Shown here: one piece after another, positions 44,091 through 52,625 of the stretch
How the letters are laid out: each line of letters opens with the position of its first letter
Numbering within the stretch: position 1 is the stretch's first letter
Assembly: GCF_017814435.1 (NCBI RefSeq)
Contig: NZ_JAGJCB010000002.1
Location: 248,001 to 312,000, forward strand
Length of the DNA stretch: 64,000 nucleotides
Source: Mariniflexile gromovii
Lineage (GTDB): Bacteria; Bacteroidota; Bacteroidia; Flavobacteriales; Flavobacteriaceae
Reading direction: 5' to 3'
Notes under the pieces: model-generated
Database searches by the model: none
What the model saw: the letters and a program-made list of their open reading frames with translations, nothing else
What the model was told of the DNA's origin: nothing
Position numbers and translations under genes: made by a program

Positions 44091-44826
44091 ATTTGTTGAA
44101 GATTTCTAATTGTTTCAAAATAACACTTCTTGCTTCTTCATTTAAAGCTTTTGTATCTTTAATAGTTAACCCTTCTGTAGTTAAAAATTTATGGATTTTT
44201 ACACGCATTTTTCCAGGGCCGCCACTAAAAAAGGTATATGAAAGGCGCTTTTTATTATCTCCAAACGTTATGGGCACTATAGAAATTTGATGGTTTATGG
44301 CCAACCTAAATGCACCATCCTTAAAATCATCTAAAACAATATGCTCTTCAGGAACACCACCTTCAGGAAAAATGCAAATGCTTACACCAGTTTTCAATCG
44401 TTTTTGTGCTCTTAAAAAAACGGCTTTTCTGCTTTTTTCAGAACTTCTATCTACCAAAATACAGGTCCGCTTATAGAAAAACCCAAATAACGGAATTTTA
44501 GTTAGCTCCTTTTTTCCAACAAAAACAAATGGATTTTTTATTGAAACCAGCATGAGCATAATATCTGCCATCGATGTGTGGTTGGCAATAAACATATAAC
44601 TTTTGCTTTTTTCTGGCGTTTGTTCTCTTTCTATTTTCCAATGAAAACCCATGCCAATCAAAATGATTTTAGCCCATAAACGAGCCAACTTAAAAAAGAA
44701 CGGATACCACGATTCTTTCAAAATAGAAATTAAAAGTATGGGGAACAGTATAAGTATTGGCAATGCTACAAGTATGTAGAACCAAATACGGTATAAAATC
44801 CAGAATAGATATTTAAAAAGCTTCAT
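44089..44826 (-). CDS. plsC: 1-acyl-sn-glycerol-3-phosphate acyltransferase
   Basis: PlsC adds the second acyl chain to lysophosphatidate to give phosphatidate. The 245-residue protein starts at ATG 44826 (a TTG three codons earlier is less likely). It has N-terminal hydrophobic segments (about 5-35). The catalytic HX4D motif is H83-T-S-M-A-D88, and the glycerol-phosphate motif is FPEGGVPEE. Related families such as lysophospholipid acyltransferases share these motifs, so the exact acceptor is uncertain. It is a single gene on the minus strand, divergent from trpS. Confidence 0.88.
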   Translation of the reverse strand: MKLFKYLFWILYRIWFYILVALPILILFPILLISILKESWYPFFFKLARLWAKIILIGMGFHWKIEREQTPEKSKSYMFIANHTSMADIMLMLVSIKNPFVFVGKKELTKIPLFGFFYKRTCILVDRSSEKSRKAVFLRAQKRLKTGVSICIFPEGGVPEEHIVLDDFKDGAFRLAINHQISIVPITFGDNKKRLSYTFFSGGPGKMRVKIHKFLTTEGLTIKDTKALNEEARSVILKQLEIFNK

Positions 44827-44850
44827 CGCACCCAAAAATACATAATTGTA

Positions 44851-44882
44851 TTGAGCAATTCTATTAAAAAAATTACCTTTGC
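44851..44882 (+). promoter_or_regulatory. trpS promoter upstream of an inserted repeat
   Basis: TTG (44851-44853), exactly 20 bases, then TACCTTTGC (44874-44882): a full consensus match. It lies about 180 bases before trpS, and the intervening leader contains the whole 131-bp palindromic element. Confidence 0.75.
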
Positions 44883-44890
44883 CTTAATAA

Positions 44891-45021
44891 GAGGCTGCCT
44901 GAAAAGTGTATAAAGTTTTATTTGTCAGGTTGAACTTGTCGAAACCGATATTGATTATCACCAAGTTGAAATATTTCGACAGGCTCAATATGACATAGAA
45001 CCCCACTTTTCAGACAGCCTC
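44891..45021. repeat. 131-bp palindromic element, copy 2 (trpS leader)
   Basis: It has the same length and order as the copy at 1074-1204, with ends gaggctgcctgaaaagtg and cacttttcagacagcctc and the nested pair aacttgtcgaaa / tttcgacaggctc. It starts 9 bases after the -7 box of the trpS promoter, so the transcript would begin almost at its edge and carry the complete hairpin. Confidence 0.88.
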
Positions 45022-45060
45022 TAAAAAAACGTATAATCAATTAATTAGATTCCCATTTTC

Positions 45061-46044
45061 ATGGGAATGAAAAAAATGGCAAGAATACTAACAGGCATAC
45101 AAAGTACAGGAACACCACATTTAGGAAACATTTTAGGCGCATTAATGCCCGCAATAAAAATGGCTAACAGCCCTGAAAACGAATCGTTTTTGTTTATTGC
45201 CAATTTGCACACCTTAACCCTTATTAAAGATGCCGAAACATTAAGGCAGAACACCTATTCTGTGGCGGCTACATGGTTGGCTTTTGGGCTGGATATTGAA
45301 AAAACGGTGTTTTACAGACAAAGTGATATTCCGCAAGTAACAGAACTGTCTTGGTATTTAAGTTGCTTTTTCCCGTACCAGCGTTTAACATTGGCGCATA
45401 GTTTTAAAGATAAAGCCGACAGATTGGAAGATGTAAACGCAGGTTTGTTTACATACCCCATGCTCATGGCTGCCGATATTTTGATGTATGATGCCGAAAT
45501 AATTCCGGTAGGGAAAGACCAATTGCAACATATAGAAATGACGCGCGATGTGGCATCTCGTTTTCATGCGAAAATGGGTGAGGTTTTTGTATTGCCAGAA
45601 GGAAAAGTGGAAGAAAACATCATGCTTATTCCAGGTACCGATGGTGAGAAAATGAGTAAAAGTAGAGACAACACCATCAATATATTTTTAGATGATAAAA
45701 AACTACGCAAGCAAGTAATGGCTATTCAAACCGATAGCACGCCTCTTGAAGACCCTAAAAATTGGAACACTTGCAACTGTTTTGCTATCTATAAATTACT
45801 AGCTAGCGACGAACAAATTAAAACCATGAAAGCCAATTACGAAAACGGCAATTATGGTTACGGACATGCTAAACAAGCCTTGTTTGAATTAATAGTTGAA
45901 ACATTTGCTGTACAACGCGAACGCTACCACTATTATATGAACAATCTAGAAGAAGTAGACAAAGCTTTAGCTTTAGGTGCTGAAAAAGCAAGATTGGTAG
46001 CTGATGACGTTTTAAAGCGCGTTAGGGAAAAGGTTGGATATTAA
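45061..46044 (+). CDS. trpS: Tryptophanyl-tRNA synthetase
   Basis: TrpRS charges tRNA-Trp with tryptophan. The class I signatures are TGTPHLGN (HIGH equivalent) and KMSKSR (KMSKS). The protein is 327 residues from the first ATG (45061); ATGs at 45067 and 45076 are also possible. The last gives MARILTGIQSTGTPHLGN, the typical family start, so the true protein may be 322 residues. It is monocistronic with a long leader holding the 131-bp repeat. A palindrome cluster follows the stop. Confidence 0.95.
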   Translation: MGMKKMARILTGIQSTGTPHLGNILGALMPAIKMANSPENESFLFIANLHTLTLIKDAETLRQNTYSVAATWLAFGLDIEKTVFYRQSDIPQVTELSWYLSCFFPYQRLTLAHSFKDKADRLEDVNAGLFTYPMLMAADILMYDAEIIPVGKDQLQHIEMTRDVASRFHAKMGEVFVLPEGKVEENIMLIPGTDGEKMSKSRDNTINIFLDDKKLRKQVMAIQTDSTPLEDPKNWNTCNCFAIYKLLASDEQIKTMKANYENGNYGYGHAKQALFELIVETFAVQRERYHYYMNNLEEVDKALALGAEKARLVADDVLKRVREKVGY

Positions 46045-46136
46045 TTCCTGCAAAAGCAGGAATCTGATTGTTTGAATCTCGAAATAAAATTGAAACTTTT
46101 AGTTTCTTTGATGAGATTCCTGCCTGCTCAGGAATT
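46044..46136. repeat. Palindromes between trpS and dprA
   Basis: Two hairpins of the ATTCCTGC/GCAGGAAT family occupy the gap: attcctgcaaaagcaggaat (46044-46063) and a longer imperfect one at 46114-46136 (gattcctgcc, then tcaggaattc). The flanking genes converge, so the pair probably doubles as a transcription end. The same family recurs at 49187, 52599 and 52957. Confidence 0.75.
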
Positions 46137-46137
46137 C

Positions 46138-47241
46138 TTAAATGACCTCAAACAACTTTCCGGGCAATGGGCGAACCACACCTTTTAATTCCATATTTAA
46201 CAACACACTGGCTATTTTAAAAATAGGCAGATTGCAATTTATGGCAATCGTGTCTAATTGTTGTGTGTCGTTTTCTTTTAGGTAGTTATAAATTGTTTTT
46301 TCAGTAGCATCCAATTCTACAAATAATTGTTTTTGAATAACGGGTTTCTTTTCTTCTTCCAGTTTCCAATTTAAAATATAGGGCACATCTAAAGCGGTAG
46401 TTAGCATATGTGCTTTTTGGTATTTTATTAAATTGTTGCACCCCGAACTTTGTAAATCGGTGGTTCTGCCCGGAACTGCAAATACATCGCGGTTATAGGA
46501 ATTGGCAATATCGGCAGTTACTAGGCTTCCGCCTTTTTCAGCAGATTCTATAACAATGGTGGCTTCACTCAAACCAGCAATCACTCGGTTTCTTTTTAAA
46601 AAATTGTTTCTATCAAAAGTATCGGTGCTCCAAAAATCGGTGAAAAAACCACCGTTTTTTTCAACATCAACCATATACTTTTTATGTACAGCCGGATAAA
46701 TAGTGTTCAAACCATGAGCTAAACAACCAACGGTTTGCAAATTGTTTTTTATAGCTGCTTTATGTGCTGTGATATCCGTACCATAAGCAAAACCCGAAAC
46801 AATAACTGGATTATAAATGGCTAGCTTTTCTACTAAATCTTCACAAAACGCAATACCACTTGTAGTAATTTTTCGTGCCCCAACAATGCTAATAATTCGC
46901 TGTTGTTTTAAATGGATGTTTCCCGTTTGAAATAATACCATAGGGCCATCAATACAATGTTTTAGTTTTTCAGGATAATTGCTGTCTTCAAAATATAAAA
47001 CCTGAATATTATTTTCTTTAATAAACTCAAGTTCCTTTTCAGCTTCTTTTAAGTGATGGGGTTTAAACAAATCGCCCAAAATAACACTTCCAATACCATC
47101 AATTTTTAGTAGATTTTGCTTCTTTTCCTTTAAAACAGCTTCGGCAGATCCACAATGATTGATAAGTCGTTTAGCCGTAATATCGCCAATATTTGGCACA
47201 TGTTGCAACGCTAAAGTATAAAGCAAATCATTTTCGCTCAT
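46138..47241 (-). CDS. dprA: DNA-processing protein DprA
   Basis: DprA loads RecA onto incoming single-stranded DNA during natural transformation. From ATG 47241 the protein has 367 residues (a TTG nine bases earlier is an unlikely start). An N-terminal helix-hairpin-helix-like region comes first. The Rossmann-like DprA core has SIVGARKITTSGIAFCEDLV, VSGFAYGTDITAHKAAI, CLAHGLNTIYPAVHK and the SLVTADIANSYNRDVFAVPG region. A C-terminal winged-helix-like domain (about 300-367) follows. The gene is intact, so competence is possible, but no other competence gene is in the window. Confidence 0.94.
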   Translation of the reverse strand: MSENDLLYTLALQHVPNIGDITAKRLINHCGSAEAVLKEKKQNLLKIDGIGSVILGDLFKPHHLKEAEKELEFIKENNIQVLYFEDSNYPEKLKHCIDGPMVLFQTGNIHLKQQRIISIVGARKITTSGIAFCEDLVEKLAIYNPVIVSGFAYGTDITAHKAAIKNNLQTVGCLAHGLNTIYPAVHKKYMVDVEKNGGFFTDFWSTDTFDRNNFLKRNRVIAGLSEATIVIESAEKGGSLVTADIANSYNRDVFAVPGRTTDLQSSGCNNLIKYQKAHMLTTALDVPYILNWKLEEEKKPVIQKQLFVELDATEKTIYNYLKENDTQQLDTIAINCNLPIFKIASVLLNMELKGVVRPLPGKLFEVI

Positions 47242-47332
47242 TGTATACAATTGATTTTGAAGTTAAAGAAAAGAATTTTTTACGATGTTAATAAAAAGTT
47301 TGAAGTTAATTTTATCCAAAAGCAAAAAATTA

Positions 47333-47340
47333 TAACTTTG
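47333..47340 (+). promoter_or_regulatory. -7 box immediately before the HU-SPOR gene
   Basis: TAACTTTG is an exact -7 match, only 5 bases before the ATG at 47346. Transcription would start at or within a base or two of the start codon, implying a leaderless mRNA. No TTG is found at the expected -33 spacing, so support is partial. Confidence 0.4.
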
Positions 47341-47345
47341 TTTCT

Positions 47346-48293
47346 ATGCAATTAGAAACCTACATAAGCGATTTACTCTATAGATATGAGTGTGTTACCA
47401 TCCCTGAATTTGGGGCATTTTTAACACAACGTGCATCTGCAACCATTGATGATGCCACTAATACGTTTTATCCACCTAAAAAAACGGTATCGTTTAACGA
47501 GCAAATTCAAAAAAACGATGGCTTGTTAGCACATTACATTGCCGATGTGGAAAAAATTCCTTTTGAGGTTGCGAATGAAAAAATTGCAAAACGTGTTAAC
47601 AGTATAAAATCGTATTTAACACAGGGTGAAACCATTACTTTTAAAAATATTGGAGACATTACTTTTAACAGTGAAGGTAAAATTTTATTTGAACCGGCTT
47701 ATAGCTTAAACTATTTAACCGATTCTTTTGGTTTATCGCAATTGGTATCGCCAACCGTTTCTAGAGAAGTTTATAAAACTGAAGTTGAAGCTATTGAGAA
47801 AGTGATTCCGCTTACCGTGACACCGGAAAAACGCAAAGCAAGACCTTATTTTAAATATGCTGCTGTAGCTTTAATAGCCTTAACAGTGGGTGGCTTGGTA
47901 TCATCTAAATACTATGTAGACCAAATTGAACAACACAATCAACTAGCCCAAGAAAAAGCGTTCCAACAGCTTGATGCTAAAATTGAGCAAGCTACTTTTA
48001 ACTTGAATCCGCTTCCTGCCATTACTTTAAACGTGACTAAAAAATCGGGTAATTACCACGTGGTTGCTGGTGCTTTTAGGGTTGAAGATAACTGCGAATC
48101 CATTATAAGCGAATTAAAAGCGCAAGGTTTTAACGCCAGAACCATTGGTGTAAACAAATACGGTTTACATGAAGTGGTGTATGGTAGCTACGAAACTGCC
48201 GAAGAAGCTTTAAGTATTTTGCGCGATGTTAGAAAAAACCAAAACGAAGACGCTTGGTTATTGGTTAAAGATCTAAACGTTACTGCTGAGTAA
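47346..48293 (+). CDS. HU-like (CCDC81-type) and SPOR domain membrane protein
   Basis: The 315-residue protein has an N-terminal bacterial HU-CCDC81-like region (1 to about 125, starting MQLETYISDLLYRYECVTIP and including GETITFKNIGDITF). A single transmembrane helix lies at about 170-187. The C-terminal SPOR domain (about 230-310, NYHVVAGAFRVEDNCESIISELKAQGFNA) should bind denuded peptidoglycan. HU-like domain inside and SPOR outside suggests a bridge between nucleoid or cytoplasm and septal cell wall. This architecture is common in Bacteroidota, but its function is not defined. Confidence 0.85.
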   Translation: MQLETYISDLLYRYECVTIPEFGAFLTQRASATIDDATNTFYPPKKTVSFNEQIQKNDGLLAHYIADVEKIPFEVANEKIAKRVNSIKSYLTQGETITFKNIGDITFNSEGKILFEPAYSLNYLTDSFGLSQLVSPTVSREVYKTEVEAIEKVIPLTVTPEKRKARPYFKYAAVALIALTVGGLVSSKYYVDQIEQHNQLAQEKAFQQLDAKIEQATFNLNPLPAITLNVTKKSGNYHVVAGAFRVEDNCESIISELKAQGFNARTIGVNKYGLHEVVYGSYETAEEALSILRDVRKNQNEDAWLLVKDLNVTAE

Positions 48294-48334
48294 TTATATT
48301 TTAAAAGCACTTCCTAAATTATAAAATCGTTTTA

Positions 48335-48343
48335 CCTTTGCCA
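48335..48343 (+). promoter_or_regulatory. -7 box before the thioesterase gene
   Basis: TACCTTTGC is an exact -7 element 19 bases before the ATG at 48363. No clear TTG lies at the -33 position. Confidence 0.5.
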
Positions 48344-48362
48344 CATAATTAAATATGTTGTG

Positions 48363-48872
48363 ATGCAAGCTAAAACACCCGAACAATCTAAAACGATTCT
48401 TACAGACATGGTTTTACCTGGTGAAACCAACCCATTAAACAACCTTTTTGGAGGTGAGTTATTGGCGCGTATGGATAGAGCCGCAAGTATTTCGGCACGT
48501 CGCCATTGCAGACATATTGTGGTAACCGCCTCGGTAAACCACGTGGCTTTTAGTAAAGCGGTTCCGCTTGGAAGCGTTGTAACGGTAGAAGCAAAAGTGT
48601 CTCGTGCTTTTAAAACATCTATGGAAGTGTTTATTGATGTTTGGATTGAAGACCGCATCTCTGGTGAACGCACCAAGGCCAATGAAGGTATTTACACCTT
48701 TGTAGCGGTAGATGATACTGGAAAGCCTGTATTGGTGCCTGAAGTACTGCCTGAAACCAATTTGGAAAAACAACGTTTTGAAGCTGCTTTACGCCGAAAA
48801 CAATTAAGCTTATTACTTTCTGGAAAAATGAAACCTAATGAAGCGACTGAACTAAAAGCTTTGTTTGAGTAA
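48363..48872 (+). CDS. Acyl-CoA thioesterase, hotdog fold
   Basis: The 169-residue protein starts at ATG 48363 (a GTG one codon earlier is also in frame). It has the YciA/BACH-type acyl-CoA thioesterase motif NPLNNLFGGELLARMDRAASISARRHCR, where the Asn and the Asp line the active site, followed by VNHVAFSKAVPLGSVVTVEAKV. It hydrolyses acyl-CoA to free acid and CoA. The C-terminal 40 residues are charged and helical, ending MKPNEATELKALFE. It stands alone with its own -7 box. Confidence 0.9.
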   Translation: MQAKTPEQSKTILTDMVLPGETNPLNNLFGGELLARMDRAASISARRHCRHIVVTASVNHVAFSKAVPLGSVVTVEAKVSRAFKTSMEVFIDVWIEDRISGERTKANEGIYTFVAVDDTGKPVLVPEVLPETNLEKQRFEAALRRKQLSLLLSGKMKPNEATELKALFE

Positions 48873-48928
48873 TTAAACTTTTATAAAACTTTAAGGTCTA
48901 ATAGTATAAAATCAAATCTTAAAAAGCT

Positions 48929-49141
48929 ATGAGACCTATTATTTTACTTTTTTCGTTTATGATGATGCTAAGCCTATCGTCATGCGCCGCAAGAGTTGTT
49001 GCACAACCTGCATCCGTTACTGTTGTAAAAGCACGTCCTGCTAATTACAAAATAGTTAAGGTTAAAGGAAAACGTTACTATTTTTGGAACGGAAACCATT
49101 ATAGAAAAACCAGACGTGGTTTTATTTTGGTAAGGCTTTAA
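48929..49141 (+). CDS. Small basic lipoprotein, unknown function
   Basis: The 70-residue protein has a lipoprotein signal (lipobox SLSSC, C19) and a basic mature part with KVKGKRYYFWNGNHYRKTRRGFILVRL, a short aromatic beta-hairpin-like pattern seen in small flavobacterial envelope proteins. No enzyme motif is present. It follows the thioesterase by 56 bases and may have its own promoter. The strong signal peptide supports it being a real gene. Confidence 0.7.
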   Translation: MRPIILLFSFMMMLSLSSCAARVVAQPASVTVVKARPANYKIVKVKGKRYYFWNGNHYRKTRRGFILVRL

Positions 49142-49186
49142 CACCAAATACAATTACTTGGTATTAAAAGCCATAATATAGATAAG

Positions 49187-49230
49187 ATTCCTGCCTAAGT
49201 TTATCTTAAGCGCAGCCGAAAGGCAGGAAT
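49187..49230. repeat. ATTCCTGCC...GGCAGGAAT palindrome after the envC-like gene
   Basis: Arms attcctgcct (49187-49196) and aggcaggaat (49221-49230) enclose a GC-richer centre with a small nested hairpin (cttaag). It lies between convergent genes and may terminate both. It belongs to the same family as those at 46044 and 52957. Confidence 0.75.
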
Positions 49231-49231
49231 T

Positions 49232-50467
49232 TTACATTTTAAAAACCCACGATGCCGGATTTTCGGTAGCTGTTCCTTTTGAAATTGAAAAACTCAAAAT
49301 CGTTTCTCCGTTCGATGGATTGGTAAACACCTCGCCTATGGCTTGTTTGGTGGTTACTTTATCACCTTCTTTTACATAAACGGTTGATAGATTTTTATAT
49401 AATGTTAGGTAATCACCATGACGTATCATTACAATGGGGTTTACGTTTTTCATTCTTAGTACCGCACTTACTTCACCGTTAAAAACAGCGTACACTTTAG
49501 CACCTTTTTCGGTGGCTATGCGCACCCCATTACTTTTAATGGTTAACGAATGGTCTATAGGATGCGGCTGTGTACCGTAACCAAGCGTTACATAGCCTTT
49601 CTCTACAGGCCAAGGCAATTTCCCCTTGTTAGATACAAAATTAGCCGCCAAAACCTTCTCTTCTGGTGTTAAAGCAAACCCCGAAGAGCTTTTTGTTGAT
49701 GTTGCATCCGATTTTTTATTGGATTTAGCAATAGCTTCTTTAATAATACGGTCTATTTCCGCATCTATTCTATCAGCCTCTTGTTGTTTTTGTTTTATTT
49801 GAGCAGCATAAACAGATAAATTCTTTTTAATGCCTTTCATTATTTCTTCATGCTGTTTCCGTTCGGCCTCTAAAGTTTTTTGGATCTCTCTGTTTTCCGC
49901 AATGAGTTTTTTCTTGGTTTCCTGTTGCTTTAACAAGTCTAAATTAGTGGCTTGTAATTCGGCTGTTTTTGCTTTTATGGTTTCACCTTGCTCCTTTTGG
50001 TGGTCTGTATATTGCTTCATATACTGAAGACGCTTATACGCTTGTTTAAAATCGTTAGCAGAAAGCAAAAACATGATTCTACTTTGTTGGTTTCTGCTTT
50101 TATAAGACTTAACCATCATTGCAGCATAATCTTCCTTTAAAACCTTTAATTCGTCTCTTAAACTCGTAATTTTCCTTTGGTTAAAGTTAATATCCCGCGT
50201 TATTAAATTAGTTTGTTGGTTGGTAACTTTAATGAACTTATCCAACACATCAATTTTATGTTTGGAATCTTGAATTAAAGTTAATTGCACCTTTTGCTTA
50301 CTTTGGTTTTCTGCACGTAACTGAGTGATTTTTTGAAGTTCTAAACGAAGCTCTTGTCTACGCGCCTCCAACTCTTCTTGTTTGGCACTTTGAGAAAACA
50401 CAAAAATACTACAAAACAAAAAGCTAAGTAGTACTACATTTTTTAATGGTTGGTTATTTTGTAACAT
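49232..50467 (-). CDS. EnvC-like murein hydrolase activator (degenerate M23 domain)
   Basis: The 411-residue protein has a signal peptide (ending near FSQSAKQ), a long coiled coil (about 25-245) and a C-terminal LytM/M23 domain (about 285-405). The peptidase motif is damaged: where active M23 enzymes read HGxxxSTLYAHL, this protein has HGDYLTLYKNL without the HxH pair. It is therefore probably non-catalytic and activates an amidase, as EnvC does in E. coli. It is the last gene of the envelope operon, and its start overlaps the DUF4292 gene stop by one base. Confidence 0.88.
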   Translation of the reverse strand: MLQNNQPLKNVVLLSFLFCSIFVFSQSAKQEELEARRQELRLELQKITQLRAENQSKQKVQLTLIQDSKHKIDVLDKFIKVTNQQTNLITRDINFNQRKITSLRDELKVLKEDYAAMMVKSYKSRNQQSRIMFLLSANDFKQAYKRLQYMKQYTDHQKEQGETIKAKTAELQATNLDLLKQQETKKKLIAENREIQKTLEAERKQHEEIMKGIKKNLSVYAAQIKQKQQEADRIDAEIDRIIKEAIAKSNKKSDATSTKSSSGFALTPEEKVLAANFVSNKGKLPWPVEKGYVTLGYGTQPHPIDHSLTIKSNGVRIATEKGAKVYAVFNGEVSAVLRMKNVNPIVMIRHGDYLTLYKNLSTVYVKEGDKVTTKQAIGEVFTNPSNGETILSFSISKGTATENPASWVFKM

Positions 50468-51234
50468 TAAAGTTTTATTTCTTTAAAACCTGAGGGTATT
50501 TTATATGGAAAACTTAAATCTTCATTTAAAGTAACGCCCTTAAACTCTAATTCTATAATGGTTTCCTTATTCGCTTCAACAGCAATAACTTTTATATTTT
50601 CTGGCAATGTTTGTTTTTCTACTTCTTGATAGGTTAAATAATCTATCTGCAAATGTCTCAATGCTTTTGGTTGTGATACTTGTTGCGATTTTATTTTGAA
50701 ATGAACAGGATCTAACAAAAAGAAAATTTCAAAAAGTTCACGTTGTTGTTTAGGTTGAAGAATATAAGATGTATCATTCACAGAAACTTCATAAGCATTT
50801 GAATTTAACGGGAAAATTGCCTCTCCTAAAAGTAAATTCTGTACTTTTTGAAAATCTAATTCCGTTCCTAACAAATCACTTAAATATTTGTAATCGCCTT
50901 CAAAATACGTGTTATCCAATTTATTGTAAAAACTCACTTTTTCAGGCGTCACTAAGGCTTTTACAACCGAAAACGTAGCGCTTATCCAGATCACTTCATC
51001 TTTTTTTGCTCTAAAGTTTACGGTGTACGATTGTACTTTATCATCTTGAGCATATGTTATTTTAAGTCTAGATTGTAGTGTTTTAAAGTCCGGCGTACTT
51101 TTAGCATTTTCTTTTAAAAGTTGTTTGGCATTTAAATTTAAATTAGCTTCTCCACCTGCAATGGTTTTAGACGATTTGCAATTAAACACCAAAAATGCCA
51201 ATAAGGTAAAAACGATGTACTTTAATTTGTTCAT
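50467..51234 (-). CDS. DUF4292 lipoprotein
   Basis: The 255-residue protein begins with a lipoprotein signal (lipobox LVFNC, C19). The mature part has the beta-rich pattern of DUF4292, with FKTLQSRLKITYAQDDKVQSYTVNFRAKKDEVIWISA. It resembles outer-membrane LolA/LolB-type half-barrels that bind lipid, but this is a fold likeness and not a proven role. It is coupled to both neighbours by one-base stop/start overlaps (TAATG), so the three last genes of the operon are tightly linked. Confidence 0.8.
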   Translation of the reverse strand: MNKLKYIVFTLLAFLVFNCKSSKTIAGGEANLNLNAKQLLKENAKSTPDFKTLQSRLKITYAQDDKVQSYTVNFRAKKDEVIWISATFSVVKALVTPEKVSFYNKLDNTYFEGDYKYLSDLLGTELDFQKVQNLLLGEAIFPLNSNAYEVSVNDTSYILQPKQQRELFEIFFLLDPVHFKIKSQQVSQPKALRHLQIDYLTYQEVEKQTLPENIKVIAVEANKETIIELEFKGVTLNEDLSFPYKIPSGFKEIKL

Positions 51235-52595
51235 TAATTTGAGGTTTCTAGTTGTTTTGCTTTATCACTAAACGTTTTTGCCTTTGCTGTATTGTTTAAC
51301 GAGCCGTAAGCAATGCTTAATTGCTTGTAAAAATCGATTTCCATTTTGGTATCATCAATTACATAATCCAATCCTGTTTCCAAAATATCTACCGCTTTTT
51401 TTGGTTGATTTAATTGGTTTAATGCCACCCCATTAATTAAATAAAACAAGGGTTGTGCGGGGTATTTTTGAAGCACCTCGTTACTCTTGCTCTCGGCTAC
51501 ACTAAACTTTTGCAAATCTATGTAAAGTAACAATACGTTGCGAATCACATTGAAGTTTTCTGAATCTATTTTTAAAGCCGCCTCAAAATACTCTAAAGCT
51601 TTTGCTTTGTTGTTTTTTGATAGATAATATTGCCCAAGTTCTATAAGCGTTTTGCTGTTATTACTATCACCAACCAAAGCCGTAGCTTCTACTAAATCGG
51701 CTTCGTATTGCGGATTGTTGCCCACAAACTGAACAAAGTCGGTAAGTACCTTAAGTTTGGCTTCGGGTTTTATCTCTGGACTTTTAACCACAATTTTCAT
51801 CGATTCAATCGCTTTTTCAGCATTATCGTCATCTAAATAAAATTTATACAATGCCAAATGAACAATTTGTGAATTCGGATTGATTTTCAACAATTCTTTG
51901 GCCGTTTCAAACGCTTTTTCCTTTTCGTTATTTTCGCTATAACGGAAAATGAGTTGCAGATAATTCGATTCCTTATCTGGGTTATCTTCAACACGCGCTT
52001 CCAGATTTTTAATTTGGTCTTTTTTGCGCCCCGTAGCTTCATAGATTTGATTTCGCATAAAATCGCGTGCTACCGATATGCCAAATTCCGCATCCAATTC
52101 ATCTAAAATTTTCAAAGCATCGTTATACTCTTTGGTTTTTACATACAATGCCGCTAAATTTTCTTTATAATCGGGGTGGTATTTCAACAATTGTTTCACG
52201 GTTTTAATGGCTTTATCAAACTCGTTTTGTTCCATGTAAAACGAATAAAGCGCATCTAAAAACCATTCGTTTTCTGGCGCCTTACTCACCGCTTTTTTAA
52301 AGGCATCTTCCGCGGCACCAAAATTTTTAAGCTGGTTATAGTTTTTTCCCAATTCAAAATATAAAACAGGTACCGAATTATCCTGTTTGATACATTTTAA
52401 AAGTGCATCAACCGATCGGTCGTAGTTCTCAACAGCCTTTTGCTTTAAAGCTTCGTAAAAAAGTTCCTGAAATTCATCTTCAACATTGCCTAAATCGTCC
52501 GTTGGTTTTTTATTAAAATCTACTTGGGCATAGTTAATCTGCGGCACTATAAAAAGTCCGAATAGTAAAATGCATATGTAGATTTTTTGTTTCAT
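51234..52595 (-). CDS. Periplasmic TPR-repeat protein
   Basis: The 453-residue protein has a signal peptide (MKQKIYICILLFGLFIVPQINYAQ). About ten tetratricopeptide repeats follow, for example VPVLYFELGKNYNQLKNFGAAEDAFKKAVSKAPEN and LIELGQYYLSKNNKAKALEYFEAALKID. It should be a periplasmic scaffold. Its gene lies in an envelope operon beside the DUF4292 lipoprotein and EnvC-like protein, so its partners may act in outer-membrane or cell-wall assembly. No catalytic motif is present. Confidence 0.87.
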   Translation of the reverse strand: MKQKIYICILLFGLFIVPQINYAQVDFNKKPTDDLGNVEDEFQELFYEALKQKAVENYDRSVDALLKCIKQDNSVPVLYFELGKNYNQLKNFGAAEDAFKKAVSKAPENEWFLDALYSFYMEQNEFDKAIKTVKQLLKYHPDYKENLAALYVKTKEYNDALKILDELDAEFGISVARDFMRNQIYEATGRKKDQIKNLEARVEDNPDKESNYLQLIFRYSENNEKEKAFETAKELLKINPNSQIVHLALYKFYLDDDNAEKAIESMKIVVKSPEIKPEAKLKVLTDFVQFVGNNPQYEADLVEATALVGDSNNSKTLIELGQYYLSKNNKAKALEYFEAALKIDSENFNVIRNVLLLYIDLQKFSVAESKSNEVLQKYPAQPLFYLINGVALNQLNQPKKAVDILETGLDYVIDDTKMEIDFYKQLSIAYGSLNNTAKAKTFSDKAKQLETSN

Positions 52596-52598
52596 ATT

Positions 52599-52616
52599 TA
52601 CCTGCGGAGGCAGGTA
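52599..52616. repeat. Palindrome on the downstream side of the GIY-YIG gene
   Basis: tacctgcggaggcaggta is a perfect 7-bp-armed palindrome 9 bases after the GIY-YIG stop. It is a variant of the ATTCCTGC family. Confidence 0.7.
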
Positions 52617-52625
52617 TCTTTTTAA

